Shown here: positions 20,308 to 29,386 of the stretch, in pieces
Layout: each line of letters begins with the position of its first letter
Numbering within the stretch: position 1 is the first letter of the stretch
DNA from: Gliomastix tumulicola
Lineage: Eukaryota; Ascomycota; Sordariomycetes; Hypocreales; Bionectriaceae
Length of the DNA stretch: 31,764 nucleotides
Assembly (NCBI GenBank): GCA_001599755.1
Contig: BCHX01000020.1
Location: forward strand, 1-31,764
Reading direction: 5' to 3'
Program-made: the position numbers and the translations under genes
Notes under the pieces: model-generated
Told to the model about the DNA's origin: nothing
The model's database searches: none
Seen by the model: the letters and a program-made list of their open reading frames with translations, nothing else

Positions 20308-22131
20308 ATGCTCACCGACGTCGAGATCGATCGCGCGGTGCGGGAGCTCTCAGACTTCCGTCGGGAGGATGTTCTCTCCAAGGTTCTCAACAAGTATAGC
20401 GAACTGCTCGAAGACTACCGACGCCTGAAGAGCGATTATGAGGAGGAGCGCGAGTCGCGGGAGCGATACAAGAAGCTCGCGAGAGAGCAGGAGCGCAACC
20501 CCTACGCCATGGTTCTCGTTGACGGCGACGGCTACATCTTCCAGGACCTGCTCGTGCAGAAGGGCTCCGACGACGGCGGCGGGAACGCGGCGCGTGCACT
20601 CAACGAAGCCGTACGTGCCAGTCTGCAGACAAAGGGCTTGGACCACTGCCAGGTCATAGTCCGCGTGTACGCCGACGTCGCAGGTGTCTCCAAGGCGCTT
20701 TACAAAGCCGGCCTCTGCGGACCCGAGAAGCGCTCGCTGTCGCCCTTCATCGCCAGCTTCAACCGCTCCTTCGGGCACACGGACTTTGTCGACGCCGGCG
20801 ACCTCAAGGAGAACGCCGACTTCAAGCTCCGGGCGCTGCTGCAGCAGCACGCCGACAACGCGCAGTGCAAGCACATCTATTTCGCCGCCTGCCACGACGT
20901 CGGCTACATATCCGAACTCACGCCGCACAAGGGCGACAGCAGCCGGTTCACGCTCATCCGGACGTCCGGCGTGAACTTCCACCAGCACTTCACCAAGCTG
21001 GACTTGGGCATCGAGACTTTCCCCGGTGTTTTTCGCTCTACCCCGCTCGACGTGGCCATGCAGCTCCGGTCTCACCGCGCTGGATCCACGGGGAATAACA
21101 AGACAGCTGCGACAACAGCAGCTGGAGGAGGAGCACCAGCATCGGCCGGGAAAAACTACTCCGCGCATCCGTCCACTGACGACGCGCGGGCCTCGTCGCA
21201 GGGGGACGACTCGGGCGGCGCGGACAATAATCAGAAGATATGCAGGTTTTACCAGCAGGGCAAGTGCAAGTACGGGACTGGCTGCAAGAACGCACACGTC
21301 AGCGACCGGCTCAGCTCCATCACGTCTTGGCGTGCGGCCGGCAGGGGAAATATTTCGCAGTCGGACGGACGTCTCTCCGTGCAGGATCACGACGGCGAGG
21401 TGTCTCCGTCCACTGCGACGGGAAGACTGCACTTTCAACAGAAGAACGTACAGCAACATGTACAGCAAAATCACGGACGTCTGGAAAACAACGACGATGG
21501 ACGAATCCCGTCGGGACCCGGTTACGTCGACCTATCCGAGCTGCCCAAAAAGGAGAGCATACCCAAAGGCCACGTCGCGGTCAATAAGGACGATTTCCGA
21601 CTGGATGCTTACATCCCGCCCGTCACTGTAGCGGTGCAGACCGAGCTCATGTCACGCATTAGAACACGACCCGTCTGCAACGGATGGCATCTTACAGAGA
21701 GCTGCAGCCGCGGCGACGACTGCTTCTATGACCATGAACCTCTTACCCCCACGTCCAAGCGAGCGCTCGAGCTGCTGGCCCGTTCAATCAGGTGCCAGGC
21801 GGGCGGGAAATGCCGCAACAACGTATGCACCAAGGGCCATGTGTGCCAGAATCAACAATGCAGACACTACGGCGGCAAAGACGCTTGCAAGCTGCCATGG
21901 CGATCGCACCAGGAAGACCTGAGCGTGGCCTGGTCCATCCCCGCGGTCGTGCCGAGCCAGCTGCAATACGAAAACGGGAGCAACGACGGCGGCGACGGCG
22001 GCGACGGCGACGGCGACGGCATGAGCCAGTCCAACGAGAGTCCCGATGACGGCGCCATGGTGGATGATGCCATAGACGAGGAGCACAGCCAGACCAGCGG
22101 GAACAACTCTGCTGCTCATGGCAAATGGTAA
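20308..22131 (+). CDS. CCCH zinc-finger protein with N-terminal DUF7923-type domain
   Basis: It is intronless and 607 aa from ATG 20308. Residues 15-65 form a coiled coil. Residues 66-250 carry the NYN/PIN-like fungal domain often seen with CCCH fingers: MVLVDGDGYIF at 68-78, NADFKLRALL at 169-178 and FAACHDVGYI at 192-201. Finger 1 is CX7CX5CX3H (Cys312, 320, 326, His330). Finger 2 is CX8CX5CX3H (Cys457, 466, 472, His476). A further Cys/His cluster follows at 496-533. The C-terminus is acidic with a Gly/Asp run (561-571). CCCH fingers usually bind RNA, so a post-transcriptional role is likely; this is inference. The frame stays open upstream to an ATG at 19963 inside X3 (722 aa), but the extra part does not look conserved. 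A short possible leader intron lies at 20213-20257. Length and intact motifs show a functional gene. Confidence 0.9.
   Translation: MLTDVEIDRAVRELSDFRREDVLSKVLNKYSELLEDYRRLKSDYEEERESRERYKKLAREQERNPYAMVLVDGDGYIFQDLLVQKGSDDGGGNAARALNEAVRASLQTKGLDHCQVIVRVYADVAGVSKALYKAGLCGPEKRSLSPFIASFNRSFGHTDFVDAGDLKENADFKLRALLQQHADNAQCKHIYFAACHDVGYISELTPHKGDSSRFTLIRTSGVNFHQHFTKLDLGIETFPGVFRSTPLDVAMQLRSHRAGSTGNNKTAATTAAGGGAPASAGKNYSAHPSTDDARASSQGDDSGGADNNQKICRFYQQGKCKYGTGCKNAHVSDRLSSITSWRAAGRGNISQSDGRLSVQDHDGEVSPSTATGRLHFQQKNVQQHVQQNHGRLENNDDGRIPSGPGYVDLSELPKKESIPKGHVAVNKDDFRLDAYIPPVTVAVQTELMSRIRTRPVCNGWHLTESCSRGDDCFYDHEPLTPTSKRALELLARSIRCQAGGKCRNNVCTKGHVCQNQQCRHYGGKDACKLPWRSHQEDLSVAWSIPAVVPSQLQYENGSNDGGDGGDGDGDGMSQSNESPDDGAMVDDAIDEEHSQTSGNNSAAHGKW
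21983..22021 (+). repeat. GGCGAC-type microsatellite in the CCCH gene
   Basis: An interrupted GGC/GAC trinucleotide run encodes Gly-Gly-Asp and Gly-Asp repeats near residue 561-571 of the CCCH protein. It opens several spurious frames on both strands. Confidence 0.8.
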
Positions 22132-22504
22132 TCGACTTACGACGAACGACACCGAAAATGAGGGCCCTGGCAACTACGGCAAGACAACAATAACGCCTCT
22201 CGCTCTGAACAATCGACAAATTACAAGCTAATACTCCAGATGAAGACGACACGACACTACCTCTGTCAAAAGATTGAGAATACTTACGATGCGTCAACAC
22301 TTATTACCTCCCAATGACAAGACTATCCGTTGAGTGCGATTTATCCCGGCGTGGATAATCGCGATATACTCACGTCATTCTTTTAAGGAAGTCAGATCAA
22401 GGAACGACACAGGGAAGGACATCGGAGCTGAATAAATCGCGATAGAAAGGGCGGGAAAGCAAGATAAAGGGATTACGAGACCTGAGCTTCTCGGCAAGCA
22501 AGGC
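22132..22504. other. 3' flank of the CCCH gene
   Basis: About 370 bases with no frame of note, AT-richer than the gene. It leads into the left edge of X2. Confidence 0.4.
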
Positions 22505-22907
22505 AGAACCCGTGGTCTATCTCGCGCAGTCCAAAGCGCTTAGCATGGAAGCATGGGTTCGGGCTGAAAGGCGACGAGGATGGTGAGCTTGCTCTTTGTG
22601 GGCCGGCGGTGGCTGGAGTCACCCCCTATTTGTTTCTCGCCTCTCCTACAACGCGGGAGGGACAAACACTAAGGTTAAGCATATGGGAATGAAACAGAAA
22701 ACACACCTTTATCAGGTTTTCGTATCTTAGAAAGAAAAAATTAGTCTTTTTCCGTACCATCTTTTTTTACGATCTGAAGATGAATTGTTCCTCTCATCTT
22801 TACTCGTACGGACGAAAGTCCCGTTCAAATGGGGGGCTTGCTTGGCCTGCATCCCCCTGTCTGGGGTGGGGTGAGAGACAAACGGGGATAGCACCGTCGC
22901 GCGACAT

Positions 22908-22963
22908 CCAATGGCCAGCGACACCCCTGGCCCTCGACCCGGTCTGCCTTGCCGTCCCATTGG
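22908..22963 (+). promoter_or_regulatory. Inverted CCAAT/ATTGG pair, copy X2
   Basis: CCAAT at 22908-22912 and ATTGG at 22959-22963, again 56 nt overall, about 690 bp before the position equivalent to the second Clr5 ATG (23598). Confidence 0.5.
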
Positions 22964-23085
22964 CTCAACAGGGGCAAGGGGCACTTTGTCCCATGGTCAC
23001 AGCGCGGACAAAAACGTCCCTGCATACGTGTACTTCGTACATCGGACGAGCAGGCCCTGGCCCGTTTCGTGGCCGGGCACCTATT

Positions 23086-23300
23086 ACGGTCTAGCGTGCA
23101 GCCGAGCCTTGGGGATGTAATTCATGCCGCTCCACTCCGCGACAGAAGTGTCCTGGCGCTTCTCTGGCGGGTCCAGGGGCGGCGTAGGACAGTGACGCTT
23201 TCATACAGGCGAAGATCGAATGGACGAGTGCCCCCCGGCGCGGGCTCCGCGAGAAAGGATGTGACCTGTCGTCAGCCGTCAACCAAGGCCGCGAGCGATC
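23086..23300 (+). repeat. Y repeat, upstream of the Clr5 relic
   Basis: It begins ACGGTCTAGCG and ends near the CCTGTCGTCAGCC block followed by GAGCGATC. Related copies start at 24988 and 25612, with a short piece at 11617. Together with 24988 it brackets the Clr5 relic as direct repeats. Confidence 0.5.
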
Positions 23301-23597
23301 ACTGTGAAACAAGGTAGTCTGCTCCGGGTGCGCCTCCGTCTCCAACATTTTACCCGAGTACGTACGAGCAGGGCGGCCCCGACAGCGGCAACGGGCATGC
23401 CTCCAGCCATGTATCACCGCTCGTCCCCAGCTACTTTCCCTCCGTGTTGCCGTCTTGTTTGGCCTATCGTCTCGAATGCCCCCCCTTCCTAGCTTACGCA
23501 CACCCACATCGACAAAACATAGCCTACCCGGCACCTCCCAATTCCCTCGACAATTCGACGGTAACGTCCTATGGTGCAGCGTACCGTCGAGCACAGC

Positions 23598-24480
23598 ATG
23601 CCGCCAACCCACCCGGACATGATCACCACGATATAGCCGACCGGGAAACGCTCATCACGAGACTGTACCAGGTCGAGCGGCGGTCACTTGATGAAGTTAT
23701 GCAGATCCTCAAAAGGGATGATTGGGATCCTACGTATGTGCAAACTGATCGCGATCCCCTCATCACCCGATTCCCCTACGTTTTCGATTTTCGACTTTTA
23801 ACATCAGCAGCGTGAAAATGTACAAGTCTCGGATCTGGAAATGGGGTCTGGACAAGAAGCTGAAGAGTGACGAGGTCCTGGCGATCCTGCTATTGAAGCA
23901 GGAGCGCGATGCGCAACAGAAGCCCTCACAATTCACCATTCGCGGCCTGCCTGTCGATATGGACAATATTAACCGCTACGTGAAGAGAAACGCTGGGCTT
24001 CTTTCCCGCGTGCGAGCAGGCGAGCGTCCCAGTGTGCAGCCCTCGCATGAGGTGGCCTGATACACGCCGCCGCCCAGTCCGACGGACGACGTTGCCACAG
24101 GTACGCCGGCCAGGGCACCAGCACCTTTCCCGAATACATCTATTGCTCCCTATACTGCCCAACAGGCTAACCACATGACGCCTTACCATAACCAAGCATT
24201 GGTACCAACGTCCGGCCAGATCGGTAACCCGGGGTTTTACGGTGGCGCACCTGGAGCAGCTCATTCGTCTGGTTCGTTGTGTGCGTTTCGGGAGAACGAT
24301 TCATATCTTGTTGGCTCCTGGGACTCGGGTGCTGCCGACCAGGCAGCGTACTCATACGGTGGTTGGTGCTACACGGCTGGGCCGCATGCTCCCCACGATT
24401 CCCAATCATCCCGTCACTCCCTTACCTTTCGCAGGGCTCAGGACCTTCCGAGTAGTCAAGCCCTCAGTCTACAATCATGA
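23598..24480 (+). pseudogene. Clr5-domain gene, broken copy
   Basis: It is homologous to the gene at 10261-11165 with the same 77-nt intron (23734-23810, GTATGT donor, CAG acceptor, phase 2). Three lesions are visible. From the equivalent ATG (23598) the frame stops at TAG 23634-23636. About 44 nt encoding the first part of the Clr5 domain, including its conserved Trp, are missing, which also shifts the frame. A TGC codon has become TGA (24058-24060). Beyond that TGA the frame continues open and homologous to a TGA at 24478-24480. The frame through the rest of exon 1 has no ATG. In exon 2 up to RVRAGERPS, 8 of 11 codon differences from X1 are silent, so selection acted for much of the time since duplication; the breaks are probably recent. 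Confidence 0.75.
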
Positions 24481-24987
24481 ATTGAATCGTGCTCCGCACA
24501 CTGCTTCACCGGCTCACATCTACGAGCTGTCGGACAGTCCGTAGTAACAGAAACGTACCTGCCTTTCTTCCGCGATGATGCTTTCGGTGCGCGAATCAAA
24601 CGTACGCCAAGAGAGACTTTCCATGCTCTTTTGCTTCCAGTATTCAGAGAAAGTAGGCTGAGTTGAGGCGGAGATCCCGTCAGCCAGCAGCACGAGCGGG
24701 TGGGCACCCGAAATCCAACGGTCGATTGGTGAACAACACCACCGGCCGGATGGGAGAGAACGCTACGTCCTGGACGGATTGCTTGGGGGCAATGAGATAC
24801 CATAGTCGACGGTTGCCCTCGACACTGTCAACGGCTCGCATGTACACTACGAGGACCGTATACGGCCCATAATATTACCACTGTGATAGCACGAAGAAAC
24901 ACGCTGAGTGCTATGTACTCGTAGCCGGCCGCCCTCAAGATGAACGACGACGCACGATGGTGGGACAGAAGGGTCATCAGCTATCCC

Positions 24988-25245
24988 ACGGTCTAGCGTG
25001 TGGCGAGCCTGAGGGCCCACAGCCAATGTAGATCCCGTCGCAGTCCCTCGAGCAAGGACGTGGCCTGTCGCCAGCCGCGAAACGAAGGTCGGGAGCGATA
25101 ATTCGGGGACAAGTAAGGGCATTGTACGGATAAGGCATGCTGCAGGTTCCTCCCCTGTATGGTTTACCTGACCACATACCATCATGCCTCTCGTCGCGCA
25201 TACTCCCAGCGCCCGCCGACCGCCCCTCTCCTTCTGTTTGTACGA
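24988..25245 (+). repeat. Y repeat plus promoter-like piece, first copy
   Basis: It matches 25612-25835: ACGGTCTAGCG, GCCTGTCGCCAGCC, GAAACGAAG, TTACCTG.CCA, GCCTCTCG and finally CCCAGCG.CCGCCG. In the second copy this piece is the proximal promoter of the Zn2Cys6 gene; the first copy lies about 0.6 kb upstream. Confidence 0.55.
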
Positions 25246-25510
25246 TCGCGGTGGGCTGCATATCACTGCTAGCACCTTGGAGGGTGGCCGATGTCGAGGG
25301 TGGACGCGCACAGCGCCTGGCCCGTGGTCCATCTTGCGCGGTTCCGAGCGAGCGTAGAAGCGCAGGTGAGTGGTGAAAGGCGGCGGGGATGATAAAAGAG
25401 CGGCAGGCGTCGGCCTCGGTCTTGGCGGGCTGAGGGCGAAGACCTGCGGCGTCCAATGGCCAGGGTCATTCCTGGACTTGAACTTGCCGTCCGATTGGCT
25501 CAACGGGGCA
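25190..25510 (+). repeat. Repeat arm X4, short version
   Basis: It matches the GC-rich part of X1/X3 (GATCGCGGTGGG, GCTAGCACCTTGGAGG, GTGAAAGGCGGCGGGGATG) and then jumps to the CCAAT/ATTGG block, lacking the T-rich middle present in X1, X2 and X3. Confidence 0.65.
25453..25498 (+). promoter_or_regulatory. Inverted CCAAT/ATTGG pair, copy X4
   Basis: CCAAT at 25453-25457 and ATTGG at 25494-25498, 46 nt overall rather than 56, 555 bp before the Zn2Cys6 ATG. Confidence 0.45.
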
Positions 25511-25611
25511 AGGTCCACAGCGCCGACAAAAAAGGACATGCATCGGACGAGCAGGGACCCCTGCCCCCTGAGCCGTGGCTGGAGGTGTTTTTTGCGGCAC
25601 TAGGGCTAACT

Positions 25612-25835
25612 ACGGTCTAGCGCACGGCGAGGGCCCCATTTCAGATCGCTCCACTCCTGTATGGCAAAAGCACGGATGACCTGTCGCCAGCCTCGAAACG
25701 AAGTGATCGCTCTGCCCCTACGTGGCTTACCTGGCCAAGCATCACCAGAGCAGCCCCTGCCGGGTGGCGGTAGGCATGCCTCTCGCCGCTTATAATACCC
25801 AGCGTCCGCCGCCCGCCTCTCTTCTTCTTTATCCG
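25612..25835 (+). repeat. Y repeat plus promoter-like piece, second copy
   Basis: Second copy of the 24988-25245 sequence. It ends in TATAATA (25791-25797) and a pyrimidine-rich tract (25815-25840), which look like the core promoter and leader start of the gene at 26053. Confidence 0.55.
25791..25797 (+). promoter_or_regulatory. TATA-like box before the Zn2Cys6 gene
   Basis: TATAATA is followed by a C/T-rich stretch, 256 bp before the ATG at 26053. The first copy of this sequence (near 25200) has lost the TATA motif. Confidence 0.35.
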
Positions 25836-26052
25836 TCTTCTGATTTGTGCTTTTTCCCTATCCGAGCTGTTCTGCCAGAACTCGTCGTCTCGCTTCTTAG
25901 TGTCGTACGCACACCTACGCGCAAAATTTCCAACCTGCCCGGCGTCGACACCTTGGTGACAATATCGGACGGCGACGAGAGCCCTGTCCACAGCACGTCG
26001 CGAGCCGGATCGGATTTACTCATCGTCGGCTCAGATCGTCAAGCGCCCTACT

Positions 26053-26985
26053 ATGAATGTCATCGAAGACGCCAGCATGCACCGGTCGCGCGAGGGCGGA
26101 CAACGCGTCCGGACGAAACGGAACCAGAATCCATGCAAAAGGTGTAGGGTAGGGCCATACTAGAGTGCGGCATCGCTCGTTCGCTAGCCTCCTGCTAACG
26201 TCCTGACTGTGATATAGCTGAGAAAGATTCGATGCGATAAATGCCCCGGCGACGAGTCCTGCACAAATTGTTCCAGAGACGCAAGCCGTTGCGAGCCGAC
26301 GGAGGGGCGGAAAAGGCGCACGAAGCAAGTCATCCCGCCGACGAGCCCGATTCGGACCGCTCGTCCAACCCCCGCTTCGCACGACGCCCCGGCTCAGCCG
26401 CCACCTCCGGCGAGAATCGAAACAGAGCCCCTGGCCGACCCGGCACCGAACAACATCCTAGAGCTCCAGTCAACAGTGTTAGGACTCCCTTCGGTGTCCC
26501 AAGCATTCCATCGTCGGCCTGGTCCTCAGTCCCCGAGCCACACACTCTCCCAGACTGTACCCCAGCAGCAGCAACACGCGAGTCAGATTCAGGAGCCAAT
26601 GGTGTGGTTCTCGAACTCAGAGCTTTGTGGCCTACCTGAATTTCTCATATATTCTTCTTTCGACCTCAGCCGAATTGATCCGGCGTTGGTGGAGCCCTGG
26701 GCGCCGTCGCCCACTCAGGAGCGGTCGGGACCAGCTGACAGCGAGACTTGTGCCAAGGCTCTTCTCGCACTTGGCGGCGCAGCGGCAGAGGAAGCACCGC
26801 GTATGCCGACAACACCTGTCGATAGAATGGCAGATGGCCTGCCAGACGAGATAATAGCGGGGTGGCTACCGGATGCGTTCGACCCCCACGACCCGGCACA
26901 GTTTCAGACGAGCTACAGGTGTATGGACGTCCCTCTTTCCGCCATATTTTCCGGAGCGCTAGACTCTGGGCCCCGGGAACATTAA
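26053..26985 (+). CDS. Zn(II)2Cys6 transcription factor, short form
   Basis: Exons 26053-26148 and 26218-26985 with a 69-nt intron (GTAGGG donor, CTAAC at 26195-26199, ATAG acceptor, phase 0) give 287 aa. The intron splits the zinc cluster. Joined, residues 28-57 read CX2CX6CX8CX2CX6C (Cys28, 31, 38, 47, 50, 57, with an extra Cys41), a complete binuclear cluster. The basic linker GRKRRTK follows, then a Pro-rich region, a Gln run (PQQQQH) and an acidic/Pro C-terminus ending DSGPREH. The large middle-homology region of most family members is absent, so it is of the short, pathway-specific kind or has lost its C-terminus. Role inferred: nuclear activator or repressor binding CGG-type sites. It is easily missed because neither exon alone shows the motif. 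Confidence 0.82.
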
Positions 26986-28108
26986 GCCTACTGTAATGCA
27001 GTCTCCCGGATCAGGCGGACCATTGTTAGTGTCTCTATGTGCGTTGATGTGTAAATAGCGACAATCGAGGATGAAGGCCACGACACGACGCCACGTCGTA
27101 GCTAGAGTGAATCCTATCAGGTTCATGAGATACTCCAGTTGAATATCACTCGATACTGTTTGGACCACTGCTCGCATACAAGCCACCAGGGCCGAGGAGT
27201 GACCTGCACAATATACGGTACTATAGCTTGAGCTATCCACACATGGTAGAAGCACCAAGGGATTAAAGACTCTACGGAGGCGCAGGCCGAGAAGAACACC
27301 AGGCCAGCACCACAGCGCTAGTTAGAGAAACCACGTTGCCAGCTTCCCGCACTCAGGGCCTGCTTCCAAAGCAGGGCAAATGACAGGCTCTCTTGGCCTT
27401 TCCTTCCTCCTCTTCCTCCCTCAACACAGGCTTGTGGCGATTGTCTCGGCATGCGCTAATACAAACGCGCATCAGGTGAAGGTATGTCAGGCCGAGACTG
27501 TGAACTCACTCCGTCTCCGACATCTTCTCTTCACATTATATCCAACCACACCACACCTCGCTTGGAATTCGATTTCCGGAGTGTTGGCCAGCTAGCCAGT
27601 ACACGAGTCGCACGGGAGAGCCCGGTGACGGCATCGAGCAGAGGATCACAGGATCCGGTGAGGTGAAGCTGAGGCCAAGACTCTTATCTCACAATCAATT
27701 CGACTTCGCGCCCCGGCGTCTCCGAGTCACACCCGGGCCTGATCATCCAACCCCCTCTAGTCTACCACAAGGCCCCGTACGAAGGTTGGCTGCTGGCAAC
27801 GCTGTGTGGGTCTCCAGGACACACCACGGGGACATGGCATTTTGCACCCCGTGTCGTTCTGTCTTGCTCTGTTGTCCTGTCGTTTCTCGAGTGATCCGAT
27901 TGGCTAGTCCTGGGATCGGAACTTTTGTGCTCGGGACCTCGGTAGTCCTGGTATCCACAACAAAGCCCATCAGCCTCGTCCTCCTCGCCCAATGAAGCCT
28001 CGGGCCGGTCGAAGATGCAGGCTGTGTGAGAGGACGGTCTAGACGACGAATTGCCCATCAACAGACCGCGGCTGTCACTGCCCATCGACGAGGACGACAG
28101 AGGAGAGG
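26986..28108. other. No intact gene seen
   Basis: About 1.1 kb. A 135-codon minus-strand frame (27762-28169) and several overlapping short frames exist, but none shows a domain. It may include decayed continuation of the relics at 28.1-28.5 kb. Confidence 0.4.
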
Positions 28109-28335
28109 CTACGGCCGCCACGCTTGTCTGGTGTCGAAGACTACACTGCCGCGTCGATCGAGCTTCCACGGCGACTTCACGCTGAGCATGGCGCAGAAGC
28201 TCAGCAGCGGGGCGCTGTACCGCAGACCTCCATAGCCATCGCAGATCAGCGTCCTGGACAGCGCTGCCATGGCGTCACGTAGTGCGTGTCTCAGAGCCGT
28301 CACCCACGCCTCTTTCTGGGCCCGTGCGAGTTGGA
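28109..28335 (-). pseudogene. Fragment of an unidentified protein, possibly OrsD/RecQ-related
   Basis: An open minus-strand stretch reads EAWVTALRHALRDAMAAL, then YGGLRYSAPLLSFCAMLSV, before a stop at 28109. It overlaps the end of the ankyrin fragment in another frame, as if a frameshift or breakpoint joins the two. The LRYSAPLLSFCAMLSV part recalls a segment of large fungal OrsD-domain/RecQ-like repeat proteins; this is recollection, not a match I could check. Confidence 0.3.
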
Positions 28336-28500
28336 CACAGCCCCCTTCTCCAAGAGTATGCTCACAACCTCTCCGTGACCATTAATTGAGGCTGCTTGGA
28401 GAGCATTGCCATAGGAGCCACCCTGTGTGTTGACGTCGGCTCCTTTCTTCAAGAGCATGCGCACAACCTTATCATGTTGTCGACCAGCCGCCGATTGAGT
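28300..28500 (-). pseudogene. Ankyrin-repeat fragment
   Basis: The minus strand reads HDKVVRMLLKKGADVNTQGG, then SYGNALQAASINGHGEVVSI and LLEKGA: two typical ankyrin repeats of the kind found at the C-terminus of fungal NACHT/NLR-like proteins. The frame is closed by TAG about 23 bases upstream of 28500 and by TGA at 28302-28300. No start, NACHT domain or further repeats are seen. It is a clear gene relic. Confidence 0.7.
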
Positions 28501-28777
28501 GCTGTTCGATGTCTCGGTGATGAACTATGCTCTAATTTCGCTCGCAATGCCCTCGAAGCACATCGCCAGGGCTTGGATGAGTGAGAATTCGGCAGCAGGG
28601 CTGTCGCCATGCGCCGATCCAGCCGACACCAACCACGGCCAACGACATCAATGCCTTCTGTGTCGGGAGCGCATAGAAACCGTAATCGCCCACGAGGACC
28701 GCTAGCTCCTGCTAGGGGACCAACCTCGACTCTCCCCCCGCTGAGCCAACTCAATCTCCCATCTCTGCAGAGCCTGA

Positions 28778-29386
28778 CGGCGTAGTACACGAAGATCGGC
28801 TAGGACGGCGGTGAAGGAGCGGCGCTGGGCGCAGCAGAGAGCGGACAGTGATGGGGACCCGGCCGAGGATGACAGCGAGAAGAGTCCGGATTCACGGTCC
28901 CCGAAGCGGAAGGCACAGAACCGTGTGGTCCGGAGAGCACTCAGAAAACGCAGGGCCGCATGGGTCAGCAAGCTGGAGGCAGAGCTGGAGCGTCAGAAAG
29001 AGATGCATCAGGAGGGCGATGCCAGGCTACCAGAGCAGATCAGCGAGTTGGAGCTGGTGGTGGCATCGCATCAATCCAAATGTCGGTCACGATCCGAGTC
29101 TCATTATGCCGGTGAAGCATCTTTGTCTCTGCTTCTCGGCCTCTTGAAAGCCTGCACTTCAATCCCTGCTCGCAGCCTCTCGGTGCGTTCCCGCTCGAGC
29201 ATCTCGATTTACAGCTTACATGATATTGGGGAAAACCACAGCGGCCCAGCTCACCATCCTGTACGAATGTCCGAGGCCGATTCGGCAGAGAGACTGCAGC
29301 TCTGCGCGGAGAGGTTTTGTCGGGACACTCGCTCAACCCCCCCAACAGATGTCATCCGAGGCGAGCGATTACGCCGTCCCACATAA
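28778..29386 (+). pseudogene. Decayed AP-1-like bZIP
   Basis: The open frame from 28778 to 29386 lacks any ATG before the domain. Its core reads SPKRKAQNRVVRRALRKRRA and then SKLEAELERQKEMHQ, matching the RKAQNRAAQRAFR basic region and start of the coiled coil of Yap/AP-1-type fungal bZIPs. Two conserved Ala are Val and the Gln is Arg, changes explained by single transitions. After about residue 100 the sequence loses protein character. It looks like a 5'-truncated relic. Confidence 0.55.

Larger units (their letters stand above)
22505..25025 (+). repeat. Duplicated unit X2 (regulatory arm plus broken Clr5 gene)
   Basis: Partner of X1 in the same orientation. It shares the arm, CCAAT/ATTGG pair, Clr5 gene and 3' flank to just past ACGGTCTAGCG (24988). 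It contains an extra stretch at about 23030-23160, with another ACGGTCTAGCG block, that X1 lacks. Confidence 0.75.

Noticed and set aside
20350..21474. 374-codon open frame on the minus strand across the CCCH gene
   Set aside because: It mirrors the GC-rich third positions of the plus-strand gene, which has complete zinc-finger motifs. The antisense product has no domain.
24847..25539. 230-codon minus-strand frame over X2/X4
   Set aside because: It crosses the boundaries of several repeats and has biased composition with no domain.
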